Positions 10,611-23,270 of a stretch of DNA of 64,000 nt are shown piece after piece. A model generated the notes under the pieces. That model was not told the origin of the DNA and searched no databases. It saw only the letters and a program-made list of their open reading frames with translations. Position numbers and translations under genes: made by a program. The DNA is from Sisyra terminalis (lineage: Eukaryota > Arthropoda > Insecta > Neuroptera > Sisyridae): NCBI GenBank assembly GCA_958496175.1, contig OY292276.1, positions 51,845,080 through 51,909,079 of the forward strand. Reading direction: 5' to 3'. How positions within the stretch are numbered: position 1 is the first letter of the stretch; every line of letters starts with the position of its first letter.

Positions 10611-13019
10611 TCGAATCTATTGTTTCAAAAATACCAAGAAAACAATAAAAAATTATCATTTCAAAAGCTATTTTTTCTATGAAAAAAAAAATGATATTCG
10701 TCAGAGAATTGAAATTTAATAATCCAATGAAAAGTTCATATTAAATAAAGATATTTTTGTGATTTCTTGAGTAAAAATGAAAACGAAGTAAATCGTTGAC
10801 AGTTCATTTTAGGTGCCCACTCACATGGAACAAAGGTGGGCAAACATTGTCCTTTCCGAATGCCCCTACTGTTTGCACAATACCATTTTTACTTGGATGA
10901 TTTTTCAACAAAAGCTATATGTACGTCTATGCCATATACCTATATGCATTTTATTTTCTTTAAAGTGAACAAGTTTTATAAATGCAAGATGTTACCTTTT
11001 CGACGAAAAATGTTTTTTAACAAATTTCTCTGTCCCCTGCATCCAAATTGAAATTGAATTTTCCTTTTGTTTTTTGGAACGTAGATTTTTCCTCGATTTG
11101 TTGTCCACCTGAAAGAAAATAAAGTTTGATAAACTTAATTTTATGATAGAAATTTCGATTTGTTTTTATTAAGGAAAGTCTCTTCTAAAACTCCACAAAG
11201 ATTTGGGTTGAAATATGAGAAAATATCAAAAATTACAAACAAAAGCCTATCAAATCATAAGAATTTTTCAAAAAGTGTATCCATTTTCGTATGGGAAATG
11301 TACCTTTGATTTAGAACCAAAAAAAGTAATCCATTAAACAAAATTATCAATCAAAGTCCTTTATATTTAACTCTTGATCTCATTTTATTTAAATTGTAGA
11401 ACTTTACTTTATATTTGACTTAATTTCAACATTCACTTAATCACATACTTACTAAATATGATAATTTCATAAGATCTATAGGTTTAAACTCGTTTGGATG
11501 GTAATTAGAAATGCATTAATTATCATCACCAAAATTTTTCGCCATCAAGAACGAAAATCTAATATAAAGGATCTAATAATAAAAAGGGTGCAAAAGAAAT
11601 ATTAACAAGAAAAAGTAAACCAAAAATCATATTTCTCAATCAATCGCAAAATCATTAATTGAGGAACAAATCACTATACCTTTGATTAATGAGAATCTTC
11701 ACTTATCACCAACTTCAGAGCATTCCATTTTGATATTGGAATTTTCACCCAGGAAATTATGGTTAATTTCATAAAACATATCACAAAATTTTAAAAACAA
11801 TAACTTGCACATATTTATTAACAATTTGTTTATCAATAATTAAACAATTACAAATTCCAATGCAATTAAATCGTAAGAAATTGGCGAAATAATTATCGTG
11901 AAAATGACAAGCCGACATATTTGTTCAATTTTGACCTTCAATTTTTTCAATTCGGCTGCATTCGTTCTATGCAAATTTGAATAACATCGCTCGCAATAGG
12001 AAATGCAAAAACAACATACGCATTCTTGTCTTACGCACTTAGTTTCTTAATTTGCTGACTTTGTCACTTTAAAAATTATTGAAACAAGTAAATTTGAAAT
12101 AGTTGTTCTTGTCTTTCACATTTAAATTTTCAATTGTCCGTTTCTGTCCCTTCACAATTATCGATAAAGTTATATATATTTAAAATAGACTATCTTTGAT
12201 CGAGTTGGATTTTTAATTGATAAAAATTTGTCCCCATTGAGAATATAAAGGATTTAAGAATTAATTTGTTTTAGTTCTTCAAAGTTAAATTATTTAAATT
12301 CTTATGAAATTTCTCAGAAAATCCCACACAATTCTAAGAAATGCTACTTTCCCTGAGCGTACAATCAAAGCTTTCCTTGATTCAGAAAAAAAATAGGAAC
12401 GATTAATTCAGCTAAAAATTTCTGTGCTTTAAATTTCTAACTATAAAATATATATGTAAATCACCGAAAAATCTAACTCAAATTTCAACGAAAAATTAAG
12501 GGATGTAATAGATTTGTAGAGGGTATGTAATTGTGGATGAATGAAACTATGAATTTTTTGAATGTTTCTTAAGGAATAAGAATTAATTATTAATTAGGAA
12601 CTTTGATACTAAAGTTTTTAAGGAAAAATTTGATATTTAACTTAAAGTCCACGAAAAACCAATAAATTAATTTGACTCCCTTGTTTTGTAGAATTTGAAA
12701 TATTCAACATTATTATTAACCAAATTGTTAGCATTATAACCAAAATTGTTAGCACATTGCATAGTATATAAATTGTAAATATATAGAAGGTAATAAAGGA
12801 TTTAAAAAAAAATCCAGCATACAATCTATAAAGATGCAAAGTATCTGTACATAGAACTAGAATATTACATTTATAACAGAGTAATATTATAATGAATTAT
12901 GGGTTAAAACAAAATTACTAATAAAGTAAGTAATATAATTTAATTGAAAATTATATTAATGACTAGTCACCCAAATTAGCAATTAAGCATATTAATATTT
13001 TCTTCAATTTTTTCGCTTA
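10611..13019. other. AT-rich intergenic DNA
   Basis: Nothing recognised. Small open frames (10836-11051, 12642-12839) are hydrophobic and A/T-biased, with no domain. Confidence 0.5.
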
Positions 13020-14065
13020 AAATTATGAGTTTCAAGGTGGTTAGGGAACTTATTAAAATAAATATTTATTGTAACAAGATAAGGATTCTTAGCGCCAATG
13101 ATTTTTTCGGTTTTTGGCAGCGTTAATAAATTAGATCGAGTTTGTGTATACTTATTATTATGTTGTTCTTTACACTCACTTTAGAAGTACTTGTATGTTA
13201 AAACACTGTTAATAATTGATTCTCTGATAGCTAGGAGTATATCAACAATATTACGTAATGTGAAATAATTAATAAAACGATTTTGGATACTAGTTAATAG
13301 CGTAACACTATTTTTATATGCCCCACCCCATGCAATTATGCTATGGTTGATTATATTTTCAAATAACCCATGATAAATAGTTTTTAATACCAAGGGACTT
13401 AAACATTTGCTCAAATTAAAGAATAAGAATGAAAAGTGCCTTATTATTTTGTTAAATCATAGGCATGTGAGTTCCATTTCATGTGCGCATCGAACATTAG
13501 TCCCAAATAATTACAATTATCTACTCTTTTAAGTTCAACATTATTTATTTTAAGGTGGAAATTATCAGGAATACTATCAATGTAACTACCAAACGTAATA
13601 TACGTAGACTTATCAATGTTAAGGGACAACTGATTTTCTCTTAACCAGTAGTCAATTTTGATTAACCATCGAGTTAAAATAAGGTTGACTTCAGCCCAAA
13701 TACTGCCAGAGCAGCATATTACTGTATCATCCGCATATGAAACTAGAGCCCATTAGGTAGAAAATTAAAAATATCATCAATATACAAAATGAAGAGTAGT
13801 GGGTCCAGAATTGTTCCTTGAGGAACACCTACTTTAGCAGTATTGGTCTTACTAATACTATTATTGATAATAACACGTTCTTTATTAGTTAAATAGTTCT
13901 TGAGTAGTTTATGAGGAATACCTCTAATACTACGTCTCCAAAGTTTATAAAATAAGATTTTGTGATTCACGGTGTTGAAAGCCTTTGCTAGGTCTAGAAA
14001 AACTAAAACTGTAGGTATATTTTTATCGATATTATCATATATATAATTCGAAGTAATTGCATTGC
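13020..14065 (-). pseudogene. Non-LTR retrotransposon reverse transcriptase (Jockey/CR1-like), broken
   Basis: On the minus strand, in order: VFLDLAKAFNTVNHKILFYK (RT motif A with catalytic D), RSIRGIPHKLLKNYLTNK, KVGVPQGTILDPLLFILYID (motif B), then YADDTVICCSGS across a frame change (catalytic YADD), LSLNIDKSTYITFGSYIDSI, NCNYLGLMFDAHMKW, then LSPLVLKTIYHGLFENIINH, SIIAWGGAYKN and a tail to about 13020. All RT landmarks are present in the right order, so about 1 kb of the palm and thumb survives. The endonuclease half is missing. At least three frames are needed, so it is inactive. The two palm catalytic motifs are still intact, which suggests moderate age. Confidence 0.88.
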
Positions 14066-14079
14066 TAAATATTTTATTT

Positions 14080-14280
14080 TATTATTGTTTAGTTACACCT
14101 AATAAGTTTTCGAATAATCATTTACGTCGTATGATTTAATATTTCTTTATTACAACGTATTTCAACAGTCTGACATCGTCAGGTAGTATTTTCTTGTATC
14201 AACTGCAAACAAATTTCATACAAAGTAATAGATGTAAATTATTTTTCATTAAGGATATTAATTGGATCAAGTATGTGGCC
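14080..14280 (-). repeat. Repeat with a weak hammerhead-like core
   Basis: On the minus strand: CTACCTGACGATGTCAGACT followed by GTTGAAATACGTTG (14150-14186). The CTGACGA and GAAA boxes and an ACGTT cleavage-like site are present. Three bases either side of the core can pair (TAC with GTA), but stem II is weak. It abuts the 5' side of the broken RT. Boundaries are approximate. Confidence 0.4.
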
Positions 14281-17200
14281 TTTATATATTTCATCTTCTT
14301 TCAGGGCATTCATATTTAATCTTTTCTGGCAAATATGTAGAAGTTTTAAGTTTGTTTCAAAATTTATTCACTTATGATTTTTATTGGATAGATGTTTCAT
14401 AAAATTTGAAGATATAATTGAACCAGGATTCTGGACTTATATTCCTTGTATCTAATTATATGTCGAACTACAAAATTAATTTACAAATTTTCATGCTACT
14501 GATTCTCTTACAATTGTTAATATTAGAATTAACTCGTAATTACCTATGAAATATTCACAGCCCAGCATTGACTAACCAATTGACAAAATTGACAAAATTT
14601 TGTATTTCTACGAAATCAAATTGACAGTTGAAACCAGTGACAATAATCAGTTCGTTCATTGAGACAATGATTATAGTTTTTCGTCAAGTGTATGCAAAAT
14701 TTGTTTTCTGTTCTTACCGATATGCAGGCATTATAGTAATAATTATATTGATTTCAATCTACTACTCTTGAGTTGGTTATCTTTAAATTTGATATTTAAT
14801 ACGTAAATTATGTGTTAAATAAATCCTACACAAATCTCTTTTCTAAGGTGAAAATACGAATGTTTTTCTTTTTTTCCGAATAAATTTTATTTGAAATATG
14901 AATGTCTCTATCAAGATGTGAATAAATCGACTCCAAATATAAAAGCCATCGTAAAAATTTTACCCATCTATCCTTAAATGAAAATACCGACCTTTATATA
15001 GAATATAGTCAAGTATTTTCGACCAATAATTACCGATTAATGTTTGGTCTTAATTTGTTTAATGGCAGTTTCTATGATATTTCAAGTAACTAATGTTAAT
15101 TTTTTTAAAAATTCATAAAATATTTTAACAAAAAGAAGCAGAAGATTTTTGTTTTTGCTACTATAAAAAATGAAAATATTTCACCAAGAGTAAGAATTGA
15201 TTTAAAAATTATTAATAAACATGATTTAAAGAACTTAAATCACTAATAATAGTTCTTGGGATCAACAATTATTGGTTCATAAGAAAAATGTGGCCAAAAT
15301 TGAACTATTTGACAAACTGGTAAAATTAGCATTTATATTTTATATGACTTTTTTGTTCAGTGTTAAACTTCTTAAATATATGAAGGAATTCGGGAAAAAG
15401 ACGCAATATTAAAACAGTAGTAGCTATTCGAAACAAATAGAGTAGAAAAGGCAGGAAAGTTATTGTTGTTGATTAGAGAAAATGGTACAGTGTAACTTTA
15501 AAAAAATGATTTTTGATTATCATTAATTGAAATTATTTTAACGACCTGCAATTATTAAGAAAAATGACACAATAAATTTTGTCTTGAGATTAAATGTTGA
15601 ATGTTTTTATAGACATTTTCCAAGTAGAGCTTTCTTCAATTCGAACCTCAAAACAAACAAAATTGATAATCTACGAAGTAATTTAAGCATTTATTTATTC
15701 AGGATTTTCACGGTTCTTATTAAAAATAAATGGTTCATAAAAACCAAAAAAATAATATTACTTTGAGATACTTTCATCCAAGTAAGTAATAAGACCATTT
15801 TCAATCAATATATTTCTTAGGATTTTAATAATTTATTAGTAATAACAAGTTTTCAATTGAAAATTAATCAGGTTCTCAATATCTAGAAAAACCTTTTCAT
15901 ATAGTTACCCATTTTCAAAAATAAGTATATTGGATTTAACTATATATTTTAATTTAATTATACAAATGGAATTTAAGATGAATAACGATAATTTTGTCGT
16001 TGATGTCTGAAGTACGCGTAAGTACGTACATCTCTTACAATTTGAATAGAAAATTGAAATATTGAAAAAGTATGGGTTGGTATAAAATATAGTACATAAT
16101 TTATTATACTTTTATTTTGAAAGCTTTTAAAAAGGTAAAGGTAAACGTGAGTCAATGTAATCACTATGAAGAGATTGAAAAGTTCTGAAAAAGGGAAAAT
16201 AAGAAGTGAAAAATATAAAAAATAATATCAGCACGTTTAGGTATACTCTGAATACGTACCATAGAAATCGGCTATATGTAAAATGTACATGTACATCATA
16301 CACATGTACTATGTACTTGCAAAAATATTTGAATGTATGTATTAGAATTTTATATACCTTAGTAGGTTTAATACACTCTTCCATTCTCGGGTTGTGCTCG
16401 CTTCGATAGATTTTAAAAGATCCCTTGAGATTATTACTTCTTTCTCCAAGTTTCAAATATATAATATGGCCAGGTATATAGTACATACAGACTTTTAAAG
16501 TGTATCTTCCTTTCCCTTTTCTTTTTCTATTACAGCACCACACGAATATAATCTTCAAAAAAAAAAAACTTTTTAATTTTCACGCTCATCTTCATATTCT
16601 TTTTGAAAAATCATTTTCAATTTTTCTCATGATAAATATTTCTCATAAATTCTTTTTACAGTTACTAGTAATGGATGATACTTTATGTTTGCGTCAATGA
16701 TTTTTAAATTTATGTTTTTAGTAAATTGTTAAACAGGTAAACTTTAACTTTAATAACTCTAATGACTTTAATAACTTTAACTTTAACAAAAGGAGCTGTA
16801 AGCTGTTAATATGTAAATTCCAAAAAAAAAGACTAAATATATATATTTTTATCATTTTTGGTATTAAAAAAACAAAATTGGAGCTAATTAAAACTATTTT
16901 GTATCAAAAAAAAAGTATTTTAAAACTCTAATTAACTAATATTTGTGATTCAATAGGAGTGGGAAGGGATGAGCTTTAGCTTTGAGCTTTTATTCAGAAT
17001 AGTTCTAGTGGTATACGTGGCGCCATCTGTTACTCATTCTTAACTTTACACATTGCCTGCTTAGTTGATTTATACACATGATACACATAAAACTGGTTGT
17101 GTTCCACGAACACATTCAATTCCTGGTTGCTTACATTTACTATACAAATCTGTATTGCCGATATTCTTATTGATTGTTTTGAAATTCGCTAAAAGCTCGA

Positions 17201-17549
17201 TATTCCAGAAAGCTCAGGACAATATGTTTTAACTTTTACTCTCTCATATAGATGCTTCTATGATATCAAATGATACAACTTACCAGTCTTTATAACTAAT
17301 AAAAATAAATTTATAAAATCATCAAAGTTTTTTTTTCTTAAAAATAAGTCTAATAAAATCAATATAATAAAGGAAAAGTTACAAATGTAGTTTTCTGCTT
17401 TTGTAATTTATAGTTTTTTTTTCACTTCTTTAGTGAAATTTCACTCGGATAGCTAAGTCTAGGAGCTAATGTTTTCTAAATTGTGGGCCACAAGGAAAGT
17501 CATATCTTTAAAAGTTATGATGTTCTTTTTCTTAAATCTTATTTTCGAA
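14281..17549. other. AT-rich intergenic DNA
   Basis: No gene recognised. Overlapping open frames on both strands at 15973-16700 are mutual shadows. A small ACTTTAA/TAACT tandem lies at 16738-16795. Confidence 0.5.
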
Positions 17550-18598
17550 ATATGCCTAGGCCCGTGAGGTCCAAGCCTAGAGCGGCACGGTTTTAGGGGT
17601 GGTAAAATTTTCGAAACGCCAACACTTTAGAAGCTAAATAATGTAGGGGCAATTCAAATTTAAATTATTTTTTTAGTTTAGTTAGTTTTACTATAAATGT
17701 AAGGACCATCTTCAATAATGTATGTACAATAATGTAAAATATTAATTTTTTTGAATTTACTATTCAATTTATCACATTAAATTCTTCAATTGTTATATCA
17801 GTGATAATTAGAGGACTGCCATTTCGGGGGCATTCAGAAAAAATTAAAGATCCTTATAATGGTATTTTTTTAGGAACTGTGGAATTTCTTGCCAAATTCA
17901 TTCTTTTTTGTTAGAATTTATAGAAATCCAATGCTAACCCTGGTAGCCGCAATACGTTTTATTTATCTAAAACATTACAGTATCCTGACAATTAAGAAGA
18001 GACCATAATAGATGAATATATTCACAAATATTATCTACATAAGGATGAATTATAGTGATAATAATACAATACAGTGAAAATAGCCGATTGGCACAAAATA
18101 TATGTAATACATTGCATTAAAAAAATCTTAGAGATGTGTAATGTAATGTAAATGACACATTGTTTAGGAGAAAGATCTTTTTCCCATATGGAATAGATAA
18201 AAAGCTATCAACGTGCATATTTTGGTCAAGATAGACTTGATACCATAGCTTTATTATCTATTAAGCTTAATTAGTGCCAAAAATCGATTACGATGAAATA
18301 ATCCACACTTTTCCGTAAACCAAAATTAGGGAGAGGAAATTAATACCTTAATTGAAAATGGAAAAAAGCTTTAAATCATATTAAATTTAAAAAAAAATAG
18401 TTTGCACTTAATAAGTTAAATTAAAAAAAATATATGTAAATTCATATAAAGCTTTGTAAAAACTAAAAAAAAAATAATTCATAACTTAAGAATTTGATTT
18501 GAAAATTAGATATTTTATCTTGATAACATACTTGTTATGGAGCAAAAAGGGTGGAATATTGAATGGGGCCTAGAACGGATTCGAACTTAAATCCACCA
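17550..18598 (+). pseudogene. hAT transposase remnant (ZMYM1-like group) with right terminus
   Basis: Two conserved hAT blocks survive. At about 17814: GLPFRGHSEKIKDPYNGIF, followed by LGTVEFLAKF. At about 18170: GERSFSHME, a stop, IKSYQRAYFGQDRLDTIALL and SIKLN, which is the hAT carboxy-terminal dimerisation block. The right end CTTAAATCCACCACTG at 18583-18598 is the reverse complement of CAGTGGTGGATTTAAG, a common hAT terminus. The left edge near 17555 has the GCCTAGAGCGGCACGG and AGGGGTGGTAAAATTTTCG phrases seen in the leader of such elements, but a clear left TIR was not found. Stops and large deletions make it dead. The first catalytic D and most of the DDE domain were not identified. 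Confidence 0.7.
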
Positions 18599-18721
18599 CT
18601 GCTCTAGATCTATAGAATTTATAGAGTATCGTTTTTTATTTTTGCAAATTTTCAGAGATATCACCCACTTTCAAAGTAGGTGGTTAGAGATTCCTTGTTT
18701 CTCGTAATTATCTTCTTCCTT
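18599..18721. other. Spacer with a small hairpin
   Basis: CACCCACTTTCAAAGTAGGTGG at about 18662-18684 is a short near-perfect hairpin. Nothing else recognised. Confidence 0.4.
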
Positions 18722-18937
18722 TTAAAATATGAACCAAATGATAACCAAATACTTTATTTACACACCTCATTCAAAGAACTACCCAATAGAATTTTATGAT
18801 TTTAATTGTTATTTTATTCTTCACTTACTATTAAAATATGAACCAACTGATAACCAAATAATTAATTAACGCACCTTATTAAAGAACTATTCAATTAATT
18901 TTTATGAATTTTTTTTTGTTATTTTATCCTCACATAG
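18722..18937. repeat. Two-copy tandem repeat, ~109 bp unit
   Basis: AAAATATGAACCAAATGATA begins copy one. AAAATATGAACCAACTGATA begins copy two 109 bases later. Both run on to ATTGTTATTTTATTC-type ends. Identity is about 80% by eye. Confidence 0.75.
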
Positions 18938-19389
18938 GTTGCGTTTTTAATAAACAGAAAAAAACGAAGTTTCTTTTGAATATTGAATGATTATTTATTA
19001 AATTTTTCATATGCAATTGCCATATTGACTTATATCATACGCGACGGCCGTCACTATCATTTTAAGGGTCACCGGTGCAAATAAGTGGAAGATATAAGGA
19101 ACTTCTATGACAATACAATTTATTATATTTGTAGGTTCTCGTATATTGAAGTATATTGGAGTATAGTTTTTTTCATGAGAGCAGATCGCAAATTTAAAAA
19201 TTAATAATGTTGGGATATCATTATGCCACATAGATGAAGTTGTGGGTAATTGAATTGAATGTATCTACAAAGCTTTCAAGAAATAAATATAAACACATTC
19301 ATATCAAATCCAAATTGCTCTTTTTATTGAAAAGGCTTCAGGTTCTCCTAAGTCGTTGATAATGGATAAAGATGACTATGACGTAAGAG
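18938..19389. other. AT-rich spacer
   Basis: A minus-strand frame of 74 codons at 19007-19231 has no recognisable domain. No repeat seen. Confidence 0.4.
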
Positions 19390-19805
19390 TTAAAAGGCTA
19401 CTGGAAGAAGAATCTTAAAAGATCCTCTACTGGGAATAATTCGTGATGTTAAGGAGGTCTTTGCTAGTTGTAAAAATCGATTAGAGAAAAATGATCTACA
19501 TCCTCAAGAAAATGGAAAGAAAGTATCCAAAGAACTTTGAAATATGATGCTGAAGAAGAATAAAAATGATCCAATCAATGAATAGAACCAGAAGAGTAAA
19601 AATGTTTATTAAATGGCAAAAGATCCTCTATCGAGGTGATTCGTGATGTTAAGGAGATCCTCGCTTGTTGTAAAGACCTATTAGTGAATAATGACCTAAA
19701 TTCTCTAGAAACTGGAGAGAAAGTATCCAAAGAACTTTGAAATATGATGGTGAAGAAAAATAAAATGGTCCAATTAATGAATAGAACCAGAAGAGTGTAA
19801 AATGT
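19390..19805 (+). repeat. Two-copy tandem repeat, ~208 bp unit, with coding-like texture
   Basis: Both copies contain AAAAGATCCTCTA, ATTCGTGATGTTAAGGAG, GAAAGTATCCAAAGAACTTT, GAAATATGATG and ATGAATAGAACCAGAAGAGT. Copy one reads DPLLGIIRDVKEVFASCKN, then RLEKNDLHPQENGKKVSKEL, before a stop. An upstream ATG at 19361 gives MDKDDYDVRVKRLLEEES. The composition (charged, few hydrophobics, purine-rich sense strand) looks like decayed coding sequence, but I do not recognise the protein. It may be a duplicated processed-pseudogene piece. Confidence 0.6.
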
Positions 19806-21674
19806 TTAGTACATGAATCTCATTCTAATCAAAGAGATAATGAGTTGACTCTAACAATTAAAATAACTCGAAGATAAAAGAAATTAAAACGTTTGGAATT
19901 CTTGATTTTTAAAAAAACAATGAAGCTTTTCTAAAGTGGATGACTCATAATTTTTTTTTAACATAACATGTATACTGAAACTGTTGACTCATAATCTGAG
20001 ATGTTAAAGGTTAATTAAGTATCTGCATATTTCAGTTTTACTTATCCTGGCAGAATTAAAGTTCCCACTGCATATTTCAACGTTGGCTTTGTGATGCACT
20101 TAACTCATTTTCCTTTTATTTGCGATTATTCTTTATCACACATCGTTGAATGTGTTATTGTCGCCGGTTTTTGTCTGCGATCGTAATATCCTCATACTAA
20201 ACACATATTTTATTGCATGTATCTGTCTATACTTATCAAAAGCTGCAAGAGCTTCACGGGTCATATTTCATACAAAATAAGTTGCAATCGTCTCCCATGC
20301 AACTATAAAAATTTTCTCTAAGCGATCATAAAAGCTTCTTCAACAATAAGTTGTTTATGTATAACTTTACATATACGAGACCATTGAAATTCTCAACATT
20401 CAGAAATAAATAAATTACAAATTAATGTTTCATTAACTGAATACATACGAACCATAAAATTGTTATGAAAAATGTGCTAACGATGAAACATTAAAATTAT
20501 TTATTTCCATTTTGAACAAGTGAAATAAGACTTTTAATTATATCTTAGTGAAATAAATCTCGTGTAACGATCTCATAATCATATCTATCGATAAATTATT
20601 GACTAATATTTCTTCAATTTAAGAAAATATTTTTATTACTACTGTAGATATACACAAAATATTGTCCGTAGGGAACAATTCTAACTATAGTAAAATATTA
20701 ATCGTAGTTTATGTTTGAATTGCTAGAAGAATATCTTCGAAATGTTTTAGTAGAAGAAACTTGTAAGGCTAAATAATAAACAGATCAATGGGTATTCACT
20801 TAAAGAAATAAAATTAAATGATCACATAAAAAAAATGATACTTATTCAATTTTGCAGGTATGGTTTAGTCAAATTGTAGATTCGATCTTGAAATAAATTT
20901 CCCTTGTAAATAAAATTTTAAAATCATTTCGGAAAAAAAGTTTCCGGCATACCGTTTCAGTAAAGGGGAGAATAAAAAAATATTCCTACTTATGTTTTAT
21001 TAGTTATAAAACTCAAGGTAACACCTTAAGGAATATCATTATGATATCATCAGATTTATGATGGGAATATCTTTAGGTTAACGATATGTTAAAACCAAAA
21101 GTATTGAGAAACTCATAAGTTAAAGAGAAAAGATCCATCAACTTTTTAAAGAGCAAGACACTAAAAAAAAACCATCTAAAAAGTTATCCTTCAGGGACTT
21201 ATGCTCTGAAAAAATTAAGCAGACGAGGAGTTCCACAGGTAAATCGTAACAGGTTACGATTGAAACAATAAAAAAATGTGGTTAGCTCTTTCCTTTAACA
21301 CAATAAATACGGTTGGGAAGTGTAAATGAATTAAATATTATTGATATTATCAAAGAAAAGTCCATCAGGATTTGGGTTTTACTTAATAATTGGTAATTCT
21401 TTTGGCTCAAACTCATTGGTAGTTCCTTTTGGAAATCTGAACCTCTAGTAACATCGTTGACTATAATTCTCTAGATGTTGTTACAGGAAGTTCCGGACGC
21501 CAAAATATTAAGAAAAATTAAAGCTTACGAAGCTTTTTAATTTATGTGTTAAATTTATAAGTTGGCAAAAAAAACTCTGGAAAAGCCGCATGCGGCTCAG
21601 GAATTATCAATTGACTCTCGTTAATAAGGAATCGATTCTTGATAACTTGATTGTTGTTAAATTGAATCACTTGA
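19806..21674. other. AT-rich intergenic DNA
   Basis: Nothing recognised. There is a moderately complex stretch at 20060-20250. Confidence 0.45.
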
Positions 21675-21830
21675 TTTTTTTTATTATTTAACGTCACTTA
21701 TAACTACTAAGATTTTTAGCGACTCTAGGGTTAATATAAATCCGTTTTGGAGAAATATCGAAAATTTTCTCGAATCGAGGATCAAACCCAACACCAACAT
21801 GGTCACCTTGATCACTCGGCTACCAGTAAA
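21675..21830 (-). mobile_element. tRNA-derived SINE copy
   Basis: On the minus strand: TACTGGTAGCCGAGTGATCA (A box region), then GTTGGGTTTGATCCTCG (B box), CGAGAAAATTTTCGATATTT, and the shared 3' body AACCCTAGAGTCGCTAAAAA and TCTTAGTAGTTATAAGTG. The same order is found at 26745-26901, 44356-44535 and 22905-23270, defining one family of about 160-180 bp. Confidence 0.8.
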
Positions 21831-22617
21831 CTCGAATCTCTAGATTATTTGAAGTTTCTTTAGTTCTTTAAAATTTCCTTGCAATATGAACCAGCAAATA
21901 TGAATTAGGGTTTCTTTGAGGCTTTTAATTGAAGGCTGTATCAGAATATTTTAATTTAAAGCTTTCCTTACCACTGAATTTAAGGTCAATGGATATTTTG
22001 AAGCACACATCTATGATTTATTTACCCGAGTCTAGCTTCCTTTTCTAGCCATTTTGGATGAAGTTAGGATAGAGAAAAAAGAAGAATAACACTACCAATT
22101 CCGGCAACACTGAGCATGATTTCTCTTTTTACTATATGGTCCTTCGCCATTAGAATGGAAACTCTGGAATGACCCTTATAATGGGAAATACTTTTCAGTT
22201 CTCATAAAATTCAAAAATTTAAAAAACAGTGCTTAATGATTGTCACTGTAGAGAAATTACCAAAAGGAATACCATTTCGATATTTTCCTGGATCAGAACC
22301 AATATGGTTCCATTTATTCGCTAAAATTCAATAAAAATCCATACCAGCTACTATAAAATTTTAGGAACGTCAATATCTGGAAACCTTGCATTTTCTACTA
22401 TGTTTTTACTTTAATTTGCGAATAAATTGGACCATAGTGGTTCTGATTCATACTGACGTGTCTGATCAACGGGAATACTAACTTTTATGAAATTTCAACA
22501 TTTAGTAGTAAAACACTATAGATCTTATGTTCAGTCTTCTAGAAAACCATAAATGTTTCGAAAATAGAATAGAATTAATGGAGTTAGAATGAAAAGTTTT
22601 TTTTTAATGGATTATGT
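21831..22617. other. AT-rich spacer
   Basis: No gene recognised. A phrase ATTTTTATGAAATTTC with GGACCATAGTGGTTCTGATT near 22425 partly mirrors AACCAATATGGTTCC near 22300, suggesting a decayed inverted repeat; not called. Confidence 0.35.
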
Positions 22618-22881
22618 AAAGGACATAGCAGGATATGGTAGACGAAACAAATTAGCAGTGTTTTACTTCATTTATTTCAATTGCAACGTTTCGTTGGTGT
22701 TATTCCAACTTCATCAGGCGACTTAAATATTAGATAAAAACACATAGTCCCATGATTTAAAAAAAATAATATTCCAGACTTGTTGGTGAAACACACTGGA
22801 GTTAAAATTAAGTATTGGCAGTTAAAATAAAACATTGCTAATTTATTTGGTCTACCACATCCTGATATATCCTTTAAATTA
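22618..22881 (-). mobile_element. Inverted-repeat element with hammerhead-like core
   Basis: The left arm starts at about 22618 (GGACATAGCAGGATATGGTA, then AAATTAGCAGTGTTTTA) and its inverted partner ends near 22881 (TAAAACATTGCTAATTTATT, then TACCACATCCTGATATATCC). On the minus strand, 22681-22722 reads GTCGCCTGATGAAGTTGG, then AATAACACCAACGAAACGTT, then GCAA. That is CTGATGA, stem II GTTGG/CCAAC, GAAA and a GTT cleavage-like triplet, with GC/GC able to start stem I. No ORF. Confidence 0.65.
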
Positions 22882-22904
22882 TTTATTCATGGATAACTTT
22901 TTTT

Positions 22905-23270
22905 TTGATTATTATTTACCGTTGCTTTTATAACTACTAAGGTCCTTTAGCGACTCTAGGGTTAATCGAACCGTTTATTCTGAAAGTGAGTTAAGTCCAT
23001 TTCAAGAATAATCCCAATAGTGTAAGAACATCAGATATTAAGAAGGGAATAATTGGCGTTTTTATTAACAACTAAAATGAAATCAGTAACTTCTGAAAAT
23101 TTAGCAACTAATTAATTCACATATTTTGTTCTAGTTACTAGAAGAAGAATCACCATATAGACCGTCTTTGAAATGGACTTACACCACTTTCAAAATAAAC
23201 GATCCAATTAAATCCGTTATCGAGAAATATTGAAAATGTACACGATATGAGGATCGAACCCACAGATTAC
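22905..23270 (-). mobile_element. tRNA-derived SINE copy split by a MITE
   Basis: The SINE 3' body (TAACTACTAAGGTCCTTTAG, CGACTCTAGGGTTAA) is at 22930-22965. The rest (AATCCGTTATCGAGAAATAT, then GAGGATCGAACCCA, the B box) is at 23211-23262. The 242 bp between is a TTAA-flanked insertion. The A box is missing, so the SINE was truncated at its 5' end. Confidence 0.75.
22966..23207. mobile_element. TTAA-flanked MITE (242 bp) nested in a SINE
   Basis: TIRs CCGTTTATTCTGAAAGTG (left) and CACTTTCAAAATAAACGAT (right), followed inward by AAGTCCATTTCAAG and its inverse. TTAA is present directly outside both ends (22962-22965, 23208-23211), and removing the insert restores the SINE consensus GGGTTAAATCCG. 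A sister copy is at 39055-39314. TTAA duplications and short TIRs suggest mobilisation by a piggyBac- or Kolobok-type transposase; this is inferred. Confidence 0.8.

Noticed and set aside
18661..18685. Short hairpin CACCCACTTTCAAAGTAGGTGG as a terminator or miRNA
   Set aside because: Too short for a miRNA precursor and no supporting context.
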